A stretch of DNA of 64,000 bases, from contig NZ_CP030117.1 of assembly GCF_001039275.2 (NCBI RefSeq), positions 1,695,501-1,759,500 of the forward strand, written 5' to 3'. The translations under genes were made by a program, and so were the position numbers. The notes beneath the pieces are model-generated. The model saw nothing but the letters and a program-made list of their open reading frames with translations, had not been told where the DNA came from and ran no database searches. The stretch comes from Brevibacillus brevis (GTDB lineage: Bacteria > Bacillota > Bacilli > Brevibacillales > Brevibacillaceae). Shown here piece after piece: positions 1 to 8,702 of the stretch. Every line of letters begins with the position of its first letter. Position 1 is the stretch's first letter.

Positions 1-1189
1 ACATTCGTGCGTGCTCAGGGAGTGCCTGGCGTCGTTCCTGCCACAGTCGCAGGAAGCGGGTCTGGAACAGGGCGCGACGATCCGTCAGAAACTCTTCATA
101 AAACCACGGATCATCGAGGAGTCGAACGGCAGATTCCACGACGAGTAAGGATGGCTCTGCTCCTGTCATGGAGACGAGCTGACTGTAGCGCTCCAACTCG
201 TCATCTGATAAATCAGAAGGAAGCATTAGCACGCCCAATTGCAGATCGCGAGCCAATGTTTTGGATAACGAATGAAGATAGTAGACCTCCACAGGGCTTT
301 TTGCCTGCGCAGCCATCTGGTATAGCGGAACACTCGGTTCTTCAAACCAGAGATCGCCATAATGGTCGTTTTCCACAAGACGGACGTTATGGCTCTGCGC
401 CCATTCGAGCAAATCTTCCTTTCGTTTCAACGAATAGCTAATACCGGTAGGAAAGTGATAATGTGGGTTAATCAAAAGCCAATTCGCCGGGTAATGCTCC
501 TGCTCTTCCGTGAGAGCTTGAATACAAACGCCTTCTTCATCCATGCGAATCGGGCGAACGGTAATCCCGCACTGGCTCAACAGGCGAAGAAATACGGGAT
601 AACTATACTCCTCTACATAGACGACATCACGTGAATTCATGACACGCTGCGCAAGAAAAGCGAAGCCGCTTGTGCTTCTATTAAATAGCAGGAGTCGCTC
701 AGGCGAGTGAGGGAGCCCTCTGCGGCCGAGGTGATCGGCAAAAACTTTGGCAGCTTGTGTTCGCCTGATTTTCTTTTGCGCGGACGGTTCATCCAAGACG
801 GTCAGGCTCTCATAAAAAGCACCACGCAAACGCTTCACCAGCTCTTCGCTTGGACGAGGGGAGGAATCAGCGAGGGAAGCGATCGGAATATCTGTGAGCG
901 GGAGGCGATTTTCCAAACGAGCTTCTTTGGCAAGCTGCGTCAAGTAATAGCCTTTGCCGTGTACAGCTTCCAGCCAGCCTTCCAACGCAAGATGATCGTA
1001 TGCTTTTTTGACTGTCTCCAGCGAGCAGCCGCTAATTGTTTTCATATCTCGCAGTGATATTAATTGTTGTCCATCTACAAGAAAGGCACCACGCAGAATC
1101 GCTGTTTTTAATTGCTCAGCGAGTTGTACATAGATCGGTGTGTGCGATTGTTTGTGGAAATGAAAAGAAAAATACGGTCGCTCTGGCAT
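1..1189 (-). CDS. MocR-family GntR-type transcriptional regulator with aminotransferase-like domain (3' end missing)
   Basis: This reverse-strand frame stays open from an ATG at 1189 to the left edge (396 codons visible), so the C-terminus is cut off. An N-terminal winged-helix of the GntR kind (about residues 15-85, with TPIYVQLAEQLK and SLETVKKAYDHLALEGWLE) precedes a class-I aminotransferase fold. The fold includes NPHYHFPTG, the ENDHYGDL aspartate region and SLSKTLARDLQLG, which contains the expected PLP lysine. That order defines MocR regulators, which bind PLP and usually control PLP, GABA or amino-acid genes; the target here is unknown. The start is supported by AAGGAGG at 1199-1205, 9 nt upstream, and a reverse TATAAT at 1234-1239. 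It is divergent from the moaB-like gene. Confidence 0.88.
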   Translation of the reverse strand, partial: MPERPYFSFHFHKQSHTPIYVQLAEQLKTAILRGAFLVDGQQLISLRDMKTISGCSLETVKKAYDHLALEGWLEAVHGKGYYLTQLAKEARLENRLPLTDIPIASLADSSPRPSEELVKRLRGAFYESLTVLDEPSAQKKIRRTQAAKVFADHLGRRGLPHSPERLLLFNRSTSGFAFLAQRVMNSRDVVYVEEYSYPVFLRLLSQCGITVRPIRMDEEGVCIQALTEEQEHYPANWLLINPHYHFPTGISYSLKRKEDLLEWAQSHNVRLVENDHYGDLWFEEPSVPLYQMAAQAKSPVEVYYLHSLSKTLARDLQLGVLMLPSDLSDDELERYSQLVSMTGAEPSLLVVESAVRLLDDPWFYEEFLTDRRALFQTRFLRLWQERRQALPEHARM

Positions 1190-1364
1190 TCGCGCACGCC
1201 TCCTTGTCTGTCGAAAAAATAGCAGTCATCAGCATTATATAGGAAAGCGAAGCATCTCGGGTATAGGGAGTGAAGAAAATGTTGCCGGAACGACGAGGGT
1301 ATTGGAAACCCGAACATGGTATCATAAGAAATAGGTATATATTGAAGAAATGAGGAAATTACGG

Positions 1365-1871
1365 ATGAGTACGCAGGAACACAAGGCGTTATCGCCCAAG
1401 CAAGTCACATGCATGGTCATTACCGTTTCCGATACCCGGACAGAGGATACAGATAAAAGCGGACAGTTAATGAAAGAGCTTTTGACGGAAGCGGGTCACA
1501 GCGTTGCCCTGTATCAAATAGTAAAGGACGAGCCTGTACAGGTCATTGCAGCGATCGAAGCGGGAATCGCACATGAAGACGTTCAAGTCATTCTTCTTAA
1601 TGGCGGTACTGGCATTTCGCCAAGGGACAATACCTTTGAGGCTGTTTCTGGCTTACTTGACAAAGAAATGCCGGGGTTTGGCGAGCTGTTTCGGATGTTG
1701 AGCTTTACAGAAGACATCGGTTCGGCAGCGATGCTCAGTCGTGCGATTGCAGGGACGCGGAAAGGGAAAATGATTTTTTCCACGCCAGGCTCGACAGGTG
1801 CGGTGCGACTGGCGATGAATCGGTTGATCGTGCCAGAGCTGGGGCATGTGGTGCGCGAATTAAACCGTTAA
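1365..1871 (+). CDS. moaB: MoaB/MogA-family molybdopterin biosynthesis protein
   Basis: A 168-residue protein of the MoaB/MogA fold, which acts on molybdopterin (adenylylation) during molybdenum cofactor synthesis. Visible family signatures are VSDTRTEDTDKSG near the N-terminus, LNGGTGISPRDNT in the middle (the TGGTG-type MPT-binding loop) and STPGSTGAVRLAM near the end. An in-frame ATG at 1350 is possible, but GAGG at 1352-1355 gives better spacing to the ATG at 1365. It stands alone here with no other moa/mob genes nearby, so the cofactor role is inferred from family only. It is divergent from the MocR-type regulator and precedes a radical-SAM gene after about 120 bp. Confidence 0.85.
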   Translation: MSTQEHKALSPKQVTCMVITVSDTRTEDTDKSGQLMKELLTEAGHSVALYQIVKDEPVQVIAAIEAGIAHEDVQVILLNGGTGISPRDNTFEAVSGLLDKEMPGFGELFRMLSFTEDIGSAAMLSRAIAGTRKGKMIFSTPGSTGAVRLAMNRLIVPELGHVVRELNR

Positions 1872-1993
1872 CGATTTGCCGTTAGTAGTCTCGTATGGTA
1901 CTGTTACGAAAGGAAAAAGATCGGTCAGACCATGAACCATCGATTGCAGATGGTTTTTTGATGCCGAATTTTGCAAGGAGAGTAGACCCATCC

Positions 1994-3772
1994 ATGAAGA
2001 TTTTACTATCGACCTTAAACGCCAAGTTTATTCACTCCTCACTCGCTTTGCGTTATTTGCGAAGCTATGCCCAGGAAGCATTTCCTTCGATTGAGCTGGT
2101 GGAGTATACCATCAACGATGTGACGTTAAATATAGTAGCAGATATACACAAGCGCAAGCCCGATGTCGTTGCATTTTCCTGTTATATCTGGAACATTCGC
2201 GAGACGCTCAGTGTCATGCGCACGCTGAAAAAGATTTGCCCGGATGTTCCGATTATCCTCGGCGGACCAGAAGTGACCTACGATGCGGACGAATGGATGA
2301 AGAAGCATCCTGAAATCGATGTCATCTGCATTGGTGAAGGGGAGCAGACCTTCTTGGAGCTTTTGCAGGTGTATCAGGAATCAATGCAAACGAATCAGCC
2401 TCCACGCCTGCGTGATGTAGCTGGAATCGCTTATCGCGAAGAGGAGTACGTGCGTTTTTCCATGCCGCGTGCGCAGGTTGAAGAGATGGACAGCATTCCT
2501 TCCCCATACGCGGACCATCTGGACGAGCTGAACAACCGCGTCGTCTATTTTGAGGCATCCCGTGGGTGTCCGTTCAAATGCCAATACTGTCTGTCTTCGA
2601 TTGAGGACGGCGTACGCTATTTCAGTCTGGAACGAGTAAAAGAGGATCTCATGCGCTTGATCAATCACGGCGTCAAAACGATCAAGTTCGTGGATCGCAC
2701 GTTTAACATCAATAAAAAATATGCGTTGGAAATCTTTCAGTTTTTGATTGATAACCACAATGGCACGATCTTTCAATTCGAGATCACGGCAGACATTTTG
2801 CGGGCGGACGTTCTCGACTTCTTGACCGAGAACGCACCGCCAGGCATTTTCCGCTTCGAAATTGGGGTTCAATCCACGAATGATGAGACCAATCGCCTTG
2901 TTCAACGGATTCAGCGCTTCGATCGCCTTGCGCGTACAGTGACACAGATCAAGGATTCGAAAAAAATCGATCAGCATTTGGATTTGATCGCTGGTTTGCC
3001 TGAGGAAGATTATGCGTCTTTCCGCAAAACCTTTAACGACGTATTTGGCCTGCGCCCGGAAGAGCTCCAGCTCGGCTTTTTGAAAATGCTCCGCGGGACC
3101 GGTGTTCGCGCTCGTGCGGCTAATCACGGCTATGTTTTTATGGATGAGGCTCCTTACGAAATTTTGGGGAACAACGTCCTTTCCTTTGATGACATGCAAA
3201 AAATCAAGCGTGTAGAAGACATTCTGGAAAAGTACTGGAATGCGCACCGGATGGACTATACAGTGGAGTGGCTGTTGGCAAATCAATTCGAAACAGCTTT
3301 TGACTTCTTCCAGACATTTGGTGACTATTGGGAAAATCAAGGCTGGAGCCGAATCGGTCATCAATTAGAGGATTTGTTCGTGCGCTTGCAGAAGTTTTTG
3401 CAATTCCAGCAAGTGGACGGTATGGGGCATGTGCTCAGCATGATGAAATTCGATTTCCTGCGCAACCAGAAGCATCGCCCGCGCAAGCTGTGGTGGGAGG
3501 ATGTCATGGACAAGGAAGAGATGCAGCAGACGTTTGCTGTCCTAACCGAGCAGCGTGAGCGACTCCGCGATGATTTTGCCGCACATGCTGCATTGGAAAA
3601 AGATTACTTCAAGCACACGCTGACTGCCAAGGTGACCTTTGACATTGAAAAATGGATGGAGACTGGTGAGTTTGTCGAGGGAGATTTTACCCTTGTCGTG
3701 TATTATCCGTACAAAGACGAAGCGCAAAATGCTTTTGCTGTCGTCAAGCAGGACGTCCAAGTAGCAGGTTAA
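1994..3772 (+). CDS. B12-binding-domain radical SAM protein (DUF4080 type)
   Basis: A 592-residue protein. The N-terminal part (about residues 1-140) resembles a cobalamin-binding domain, with ILGGPEVTYD and ICIGEGEQTF typical of B12-radical SAM proteins. The radical SAM core follows, with the cluster motif GCPFKCQYC at Cys192, Cys196 and Cys199. The C-terminal 200 residues fit the DUF4080 extension. Such enzymes reductively cleave S-adenosylmethionine and often methylate unreactive carbons, but this subfamily has no known substrate. The start at 1994 is chosen because KILLSTLNAKFIHSSLALRYL is the usual family N-terminus and AAGGAG lies about 13 nt upstream; an in-frame GTG upstream would add an unconserved tail. 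Confidence 0.88.
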   Translation: MKILLSTLNAKFIHSSLALRYLRSYAQEAFPSIELVEYTINDVTLNIVADIHKRKPDVVAFSCYIWNIRETLSVMRTLKKICPDVPIILGGPEVTYDADEWMKKHPEIDVICIGEGEQTFLELLQVYQESMQTNQPPRLRDVAGIAYREEEYVRFSMPRAQVEEMDSIPSPYADHLDELNNRVVYFEASRGCPFKCQYCLSSIEDGVRYFSLERVKEDLMRLINHGVKTIKFVDRTFNINKKYALEIFQFLIDNHNGTIFQFEITADILRADVLDFLTENAPPGIFRFEIGVQSTNDETNRLVQRIQRFDRLARTVTQIKDSKKIDQHLDLIAGLPEEDYASFRKTFNDVFGLRPEELQLGFLKMLRGTGVRARAANHGYVFMDEAPYEILGNNVLSFDDMQKIKRVEDILEKYWNAHRMDYTVEWLLANQFETAFDFFQTFGDYWENQGWSRIGHQLEDLFVRLQKFLQFQQVDGMGHVLSMMKFDFLRNQKHRPRKLWWEDVMDKEEMQQTFAVLTEQRERLRDDFAAHAALEKDYFKHTLTAKVTFDIEKWMETGEFVEGDFTLVVYYPYKDEAQNAFAVVKQDVQVAG

Positions 3773-3812
3773 ACCACCGGAATATCAGATGAGTTGGGTG
3801 GAGGAGACGCAG

Positions 3813-4481
3813 ATGAACGCAAGCGAGTATACGAAGGCTGTCGAGGAACGGTTGCGTGCCTATGGTGATTCGATTGTGGCTGGTCCAATGGAACAGTACA
3901 TGAAAAATCATTTTCCCTTTCTGGGGATCAAATCACCACAGCGCAAAGAACTGACCAAACAAATCTTTCGTGATTATGGTGTACCCGAAAATTGGGAGCA
4001 GGTCGTTGGTTCCTTGTGGGCTTTGCCAGCGCGAGAGTACCAGTATGTAGCGCTTGACGTACTCGAGAAGTCCAAAAAGCGTCTCACCCCTGACCATCTC
4101 CCGTTCGTTGTCGAACTTATCACGACAAAATCGTGGTGGGATACCGTGGATTATTTGGCTTCTCATACAACGGGCAAATTGTTTGTCTTGCATCCTGAAC
4201 TGATCGGACCGAATACGACAGTCTGGATGAATGGAACGAACATGTGGCTGCAACGAACGGCGATTTTATTTCAGTTGTCATACAAAGACAAGACAGATCA
4301 GCGGCTGCTCTTTTCCTTGGTGGAAAGATGCGCGGATTCCAAAGAGTTTTTTATTCAGAAGGCAATCGGCTGGGCGTTGAGAGAGTATGCGAAAACAAAT
4401 CCCGACGCTGTACGTGAATTTGTAGAAGCTACGCCACTCGCGAGTTTGTCCAGACGTGAAGCGCTCAAACATCTATCATGA
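3813..4481 (+). CDS. DNA alkylation repair protein, AlkD-like HEAT-repeat glycosylase
   Basis: A 222-residue protein of the AlkD superfamily, made of HEAT-like helical repeats that wrap alkylated DNA and excise N3- or N7-alkyl purines without flipping the base. Diagnostic parts are NHFPFLGIKSPQRK near residue 25-40, WWDTVDYLASHTTG in the middle (tryptophans and aspartate of the active cleft) and KEFFIQKAIGWALREYAK near the end. An in-frame ATG lies at 3789, but GGAGGAG directly before 3813 supports the later start. It follows the radical-SAM gene by 40 bp and may share its transcript. Substrate preference cannot be read from sequence. Confidence 0.88.
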   Translation: MNASEYTKAVEERLRAYGDSIVAGPMEQYMKNHFPFLGIKSPQRKELTKQIFRDYGVPENWEQVVGSLWALPAREYQYVALDVLEKSKKRLTPDHLPFVVELITTKSWWDTVDYLASHTTGKLFVLHPELIGPNTTVWMNGTNMWLQRTAILFQLSYKDKTDQRLLFSLVERCADSKEFFIQKAIGWALREYAKTNPDAVREFVEATPLASLSRREALKHLS

Positions 4482-4654
4482 TAGAGTCGTCTGGCGTATC
4501 TGTGCTTGATAAAATACGTAAATCTATTGCAAAATAAACAAGTACCTTTTTGGAGGTTCATTCGTAATACATAGAGTCAGATATCGTGCGATGCCATAGC
4601 TGCTAGTATGTCAAGAAATGACCGCACTGTGGCAAGGATAGGGGATTTTGCCTC

Positions 4655-5272
4655 ATGGAAGTCGACCTGCTGATGTCAATCATAGAGCAATACGGCTACG
4701 TAGCGATTTTTTTCCTGCTTTGGCTGGGGATTGTAGGTTTGCCGATTCCTGATGAGCTGGTTGTTGCTACAGGAGGATTTCTTGCCTCCATCGGCGTGCT
4801 AAACCCATGGTATTCTTTTTTGGCGGGATATTTAGGGGTTGCCTCCGGATTGACGATTGGCTTTTTACTTGGAAAGTACTTTGGGAAACCGATATTGCAA
4901 TGGCTGTGCAAAACCGAGAAAATGAGGAACGCCGTGAATCGATCAACGGGCTTGCTGGAGAAGTATGGTACTACTGCTCTTTGCATCAGCTACTTATTTC
5001 CGGTTGTCCGTCATGTCGTACCTTATTTGGTTGGGCTTGGCGGTATGACGTTCCGTCGTTATGCGATGCTGTCTTATCCGATCGGGTTGGTTTGGACCAT
5101 CGCCTTTTACTTTCTCGGCCATGTATTCGGTAATAATGTGGAAGCAATTATCGAAGTCATCCGTAAATACGGTTTCTACGCTTTGCTGGTGATCGTGGTT
5201 GTTTTGGGTGTGGTATTCTTCGTACGCAAGCAGTTCATGGGAAATCGGGCATATCGGGCAAAAGGAGATTAA
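4655..5272 (+). CDS. DedA-family membrane protein
   Basis: A 205-residue integral membrane protein of the DedA/VTT family, members of which include undecaprenyl-phosphate and phospholipid translocases. The conserved GLPIPDELVVATGGFLA stretch (re-entrant acidic loop, about residues 27-45) and the basic FPVVRHVVPYLVGLGGM motif (about 115-131) are both present. The C-terminus is a final membrane helix followed by a basic tail. AGGGGA about 11 nt before the ATG supports the start. The 173 bp upstream (4482-4654) shows no gene or clear structure. The next gene begins 3 bp after the stop, so the two are co-transcribed. Confidence 0.88.
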   Translation: MEVDLLMSIIEQYGYVAIFFLLWLGIVGLPIPDELVVATGGFLASIGVLNPWYSFLAGYLGVASGLTIGFLLGKYFGKPILQWLCKTEKMRNAVNRSTGLLEKYGTTALCISYLFPVVRHVVPYLVGLGGMTFRRYAMLSYPIGLVWTIAFYFLGHVFGNNVEAIIEVIRKYGFYALLVIVVVLGVVFFVRKQFMGNRAYRAKGD

Positions 5273-5275
5273 GAA

Positions 5276-5659
5276 ATGTACCATCAACAATTAGCTGCCC
5301 ATCGCCGCAATTTCGTGCTGGTGCTCATCATAAGCTGGGTACTCCTCTTGGCAGGATACTTCAATTCGAATGTCTGGGTGCTGGCGGCAGGAGCTTTGCT
5401 GGTGAATGGCTATGCTTATTACCTGATGCAGACAGACAAGCGTCTGGCGAAAGAAAAAGGTTTCCGGGTTCCGGAATTGAGCCTTTTGCTGGTCGCATTT
5501 TTAGGAGGAGGGATTGGTGCGCTTGAGGGTATGCTCATTCAACGGCATAAGACCAAGCATATCTCTTTTCTCATCCTGCTCCCGCTCTTTTGCATCGCAC
5601 AAATCTTGCTAGTCATTTGGTTAACGCAACTATACTTGGATAAAAATCTCGTGTCGTAG
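5276..5659 (+). CDS. DUF1294 small membrane protein
   Basis: A 127-residue membrane protein matching DUF1294: MQTDKRLAKEKGFRVPE, then LGGGIGALEGM and QRHKTKHISFL in the expected order, flanked by about four hydrophobic helices. Function is unknown in the family. An AAAGGAG site 8 nt upstream sets the start; the gene follows dedA by 3 bp and ends inside an intrinsic terminator loop, closing the dedA transcription unit. Confidence 0.88.
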   Translation: MYHQQLAAHRRNFVLVLIISWVLLLAGYFNSNVWVLAAGALLVNGYAYYLMQTDKRLAKEKGFRVPELSLLLVAFLGGGIGALEGMLIQRHKTKHISFLILLPLFCIAQILLVIWLTQLYLDKNLVS

Positions 5660-5682
5660 GTGACACGGGATTTTCTTTTTTC
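5643..5682 (+). terminator. Intrinsic terminator of the dedA-DUF1294 unit
   Basis: A 13-bp stem (AAAATCTCGTGTC at 5643-5655 with GACACGGGATTTT at 5662-5674, one wobble) is followed by a T-rich run to 5682. The DUF1294 stop codon lies in the loop. Confidence 0.85.
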
Positions 5683-5690
5683 GAATGGGA

Positions 5691-5719
5691 TTCTCTTGCT
5701 TGAAAATTCAGCCTATAAT
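5691..5719 (+). promoter_or_regulatory. Candidate sigma-A promoter for kynU
   Basis: A perfect TATAAT at 5714-5719 lies 17 bp after a weak -35 (TTCTCT, 5691-5696), right after the preceding terminator and 35 bp before the kynU start. Confidence 0.45.
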
Positions 5720-5753
5720 AGAGGTAACGATAGCACAAGCCGAGGAGGTAGCT

Positions 5754-7034
5754 ATGTCTCAATCAAGCCCCCTAACGAAAACGTACGCTGAGCAATTGGA
5801 TGCACAGGACGAACTCGCGAGCTATCGCGAAGAGTTTTATTTGCTTCCGAGCCTCTATTTGGATGGAAACTCGCTTGGCCTCATGTCAAAAAGAGCGGAA
5901 AAGAGCGTCATGGATATGATGCAGTCTTGGAAGGAGCTGGGTGTGGAAGGCTGGACAACGGGTAACCATCCGTGGTTTTTCTTTTCGGAGAAATTGGGAG
6001 AAATGAGCGCAGCACTTGTAGGGGCAAGCCCCGAGGAAGTGATCGTAACGGGTTCTACGACGATCAACCTCCACCAGTTGGCAGCTACCTTCTATCGTCC
6101 GGTTGGGAAGAGGACAAAGGTGATTGCTACCGAGCTGGATTTCCCTACCGATATTTATGCACTCCAGAGTCAAATGAAGCTCCATGGGCTAGACCCGGAA
6201 GAGCATTTGGTCCGGGTAGCGTCAAGAGATGGCCGCCTGATCGAGGAAGAGGACATTATCGATGCGATGACGGATGAAGTAGCACTGGTAATCCTTCCAA
6301 CGGTTCTGTATCGCAGCGGTCAACTGCTCGATATCGAACGATTGACAGCAGCCGCACATGAGAGAGGGATTCTGATTGGTTTTGACGGATGTCACTCTGT
6401 AGGCGCGATCCCGCATTCCTTCAGCGAATGGGGAGTGGACTTTGCCTACTGGTGCAACTACAAATACGTAAATGCAGGGCCCGGAAGCGTGGGCAGCCTA
6501 TATGTCAACCGCAAGCATTTTGGCAGGGCTCCGGGATTGGCAGGATGGTTCAGTTCGAAAAAGAGTAAGCAATTTGACATGGAACATACGCTGGATGCAT
6601 GCGAAAATGCGGGCGCTTACCAGATTGGTACCCCACATATGCTGAGTCTCGCCCCGCTGCTTGGTTCCTTGGAAATGTTCCAGGAGGTGTCCGTGGAAAA
6701 GCTTCGTACCAAGTCGCTCGGCTTAACGCGGTTCATGATGGATTTGATCGAGGGGGAGCTGGCAGACATGGGTTTTACGATTGCGAACCCACAGCAGGAT
6801 GACCGCCGAGGTGGGCATGTCAGCCTTGAACACGACGAGGCCATACGTATATGCAAGGCTTTGAAGGAAGCGGGCATTATTCCTGACTTCCGTGCACCAA
6901 ACATCATCCGGTTAGCCCCCGTTGCTTTCTATACGACTTATACAGAGGTTTGGGAAAGTGTCCAGATCTTAAAAAAGATTATGCTGGAGAAGAGCTACGA
7001 GAAATTTGAAAACAAGCGAGAGGTAGTTGCTTAG
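5754..7034 (+). CDS. kynU: Kynureninase
   Basis: A 426-residue PLP enzyme that cleaves kynurenine (or 3-hydroxykynurenine) to anthranilate and alanine. Family marks are LDGNSLG near residue 35, the [10 protein letters not shown] segment, the [11 protein letters not shown] cofactor aspartate region and [10 protein letters not shown], which carries the PLP lysine; the C-terminal [10 protein letters not shown] is also typical. GAGGAGG 7 nt before 5754 fixes the start; an upstream in-frame ATG at 5685 lies before the promoter. No tryptophan dioxygenase or kynurenine formamidase is adjacent. The gene has its own terminator and appears monocistronic. Confidence 0.93.
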   Translation: MSQSSPLTKTYAEQLDAQDELASYREEFYLLPSLYLDGNSLGLMSKRAEKSVMDMMQSWKELGVEGWTTGNHPWFFFSEKLGEMSAALVGASPEEVIVTGSTTINLHQLAATFYRPVGKRTKVIATELDFPTDIYALQSQMKLHGLDPEEHLVRVASRDGRLIEEEDIIDAMTDEVALVILPTVLYRSGQLLDIERLTAAAHERGILIGFDGCHSVGAIPHSFSEWGVDFAYWCNYKYVNAGPGSVGSLYVNRKHFGRAPGLAGWFSSKKSKQFDMEHTLDACENAGAYQIGTPHMLSLAPLLGSLEMFQEVSVEKLRTKSLGLTRFMMDLIEGELADMGFTIANPQQDDRRGGHVSLEHDEAIRICKALKEAGIIPDFRAPNIIRLAPVAFYTTYTEVWESVQILKKIMLEKSYEKFENKREVVA

Positions 7035-7064
7035 CAGGTCCGACTTAGGTTGGACCTGTTTTTC
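7035..7064 (+). terminator. Intrinsic terminator after kynU
   Basis: Seven-bp stem CAGGTCC (7035-7041) / GGACCTG (7052-7058) followed by TTTTTC; it begins at the kynU stop codon. Confidence 0.85.
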
Positions 7065-7151
7065 TTATGGAATAAGCCTTTTACGGGATTTCCTTTCCAT
7101 TATTGGGCACACTATCCGTACCTGTCGGCAGACTACATTCCATGGATAAGG

Positions 7152-8702
7152 GTGAGCAGCTTGAGCCAGTTTTTTCAAGCATGGAAGAAAAGAAAAGAAG
7201 CCCTCCAGTCAAAAACGTTGGAACAGCACTCTGACAAGAGCATGGAAAGCGTATTGGATGTTGCGCTCACGACAAATGTGGAAGAAAACATCCAATTGAT
7301 TCAAGCGCAATTTGGAAAGTGTGACGATCTCGTTGTTCGTCGTTTTCAAACAAAGTCAAAGGCACAAGCCGCTATCGTTTTTATAGATGGCATGGTGGAT
7401 CGCAATGTCATCAGTGATTTTATTATTCGCTATATGACGACTCCCGATATCACCTATCAAGATCCGGCGACAAATGAGCTGGATTTGACAGACAAACTGA
7501 GGCAGATCGTCCGAAATATTTTGTCTGGATGTGCGGTACTGATCATCGATGGGTGTCAAAATGCTTATTTGAATAACACGAGAGGTTGGGACAGGCGTTC
7601 AGTGGAAGAGCCTCAGACGGAATCAGTCGTACGAGGGCCACGCGATGGCTTTTGTGAGACGTTGTGCGTGAATTCAGCACTGATCCGCTTCCGCTTGAAA
7701 GACCCCAATCTCAGAGTGCGTCATATGGTTGTCGGTGAACGAACACAGACTGACATTTACGTCATGTACATCGACGGTATTGCGTATCCCCCAATGGTGG
7801 AGGAAGTAATTGCGCGAATAGAGAGTAATGTTCGTGTGGATGCTGTGTTGGAGAGCGGGTACATCGAACAAATGATTCAGGATCGGAGATGGTCTCCCTT
7901 CCCGCAGATTCAAAATACGGAGCGCCCTGACAAAGTAGTGGCCAATCTTTTGGAAGGGAAGGTAGGCATTCTGATAGACGGGACTCCGTTCGGATTGATT
8001 GCTCCGGCTGTATTTTCGCAGTTTTATCAGAGTCCCGAGGATTATTACGAGCGATTTTATATCGCGACCTTGATTCGTTTCATTCGGATTATTAGTATCA
8101 GTATCGCCTTGCTGTTGCCGTCTCTTTATATCGCTTTTAGTGCGTTCCATCCAGAGATGATCCCTTCTCGGTTGGTCATTGCGATGGCGGCAGGACGATC
8201 TACCGTTCCATTCCCTTCTTTAATCGAAGCCCTGTTTATGGAGTTGGCCATTGAGATATTGAGGGAAGCGAGTGTGAGGCTGCCGGGGCCAATTGGTCCT
8301 ACGATCGGGATTGTTGGAGCGCTGGTGGTCGGAGAAGCGGCGGTAACGGCCGGGCTTGTCAGTCCTGTCATGGTAATCATCGTGGCTGTGACGACAATCG
8401 GCTCGTTCGCATCCCCGAGTTATAGCGCAGCGATTGCCATTCGCATGCTCCGTTTCCCGGTTATGATCTTGGCAGGGATGTTTGGTCTTTACGGTATTAT
8501 GCTGTTTTTGATCGTCATCCTCATTCACTTGTCTTCACTGAAATCGTTTGGAGTACCCTATATGAGCCCGCTCAGTCCGCTCAACCTGAATGGAATGAAG
8601 GACTTGTTCATACGGGCCCCGCATCATCTATTGAAAACAAGACCGATGATGTTTCATGTTCAAGATAAAATCCGGATCAGAGAGGAGGAGAACCCGAAAT
8701 GA
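7152..8702 (+). CDS. GerA-family spore germination protein, A subunit (GerKA-like)
   Basis: An about 516-residue germinant-receptor A subunit located in the spore inner membrane. The N-terminal soluble domain holds the family segments LTTNVEENIQLIQAQFG, VVRGPRDGF and VMYIDGIAYP. About five membrane helices follow, with the conserved AMAAGRSTVPFPSLIEALFMELAIEILREA and VGALVVGEAAVTAGLVSP blocks (split here only for description). The start is uncertain: GTG 7152 gives the listed product, while TTG 7161 is preceded by AAGGGTGAG. An upstream ATG at 7050 would lie in the kynU terminator and is unlikely. The gene overlaps the following B subunit by 4 bp. Confidence 0.9.
   Translation: MSSLSQFFQAWKKRKEALQSKTLEQHSDKSMESVLDVALTTNVEENIQLIQAQFGKCDDLVVRRFQTKSKAQAAIVFIDGMVDRNVISDFIIRYMTTPDITYQDPATNELDLTDKLRQIVRNILSGCAVLIIDGCQNAYLNNTRGWDRRSVEEPQTESVVRGPRDGFCETLCVNSALIRFRLKDPNLRVRHMVVGERTQTDIYVMYIDGIAYPPMVEEVIARIESNVRVDAVLESGYIEQMIQDRRWSPFPQIQNTERPDKVVANLLEGKVGILIDGTPFGLIAPAVFSQFYQSPEDYYERFYIATLIRFIRIISISIALLLPSLYIAFSAFHPEMIPSRLVIAMAAGRSTVPFPSLIEALFMELAIEILREASVRLPGPIGPTIGIVGALVVGEAAVTAGLVSPVMVIIVAVTTIGSFASPSYSAAIAIRMLRFPVMILAGMFGLYGIMLFLIVILIHLSSLKSFGVPYMSPLSPLNLNGMKDLFIRAPHHLLKTRPMMFHVQDKIRIREEENPK

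Noticed and set aside
7-634. Forward open frames at the left edge
   Set aside because: They run antisense to the clearly recognisable MocR-type gene on the reverse strand.
2381-3364. A 327-codon reverse-strand frame within the radical-SAM gene
   Set aside because: Antisense shadow of a clear gene; composition is that of the complementary codons and there is no start signal.
4482-4654. A small gene or RNA between the AlkD-like and DedA genes
   Set aside because: GGAGG near 4551 has no start codon at a suitable distance, and no convincing hairpin or promoter pair was seen.
7069-7104. Possible sigma-G promoter before the ger operon (GGAATA ... CATTATT)
   Set aside because: The -10-like CATTATT matches, but the spacer to any -35-like element is about 23 bp rather than 18.
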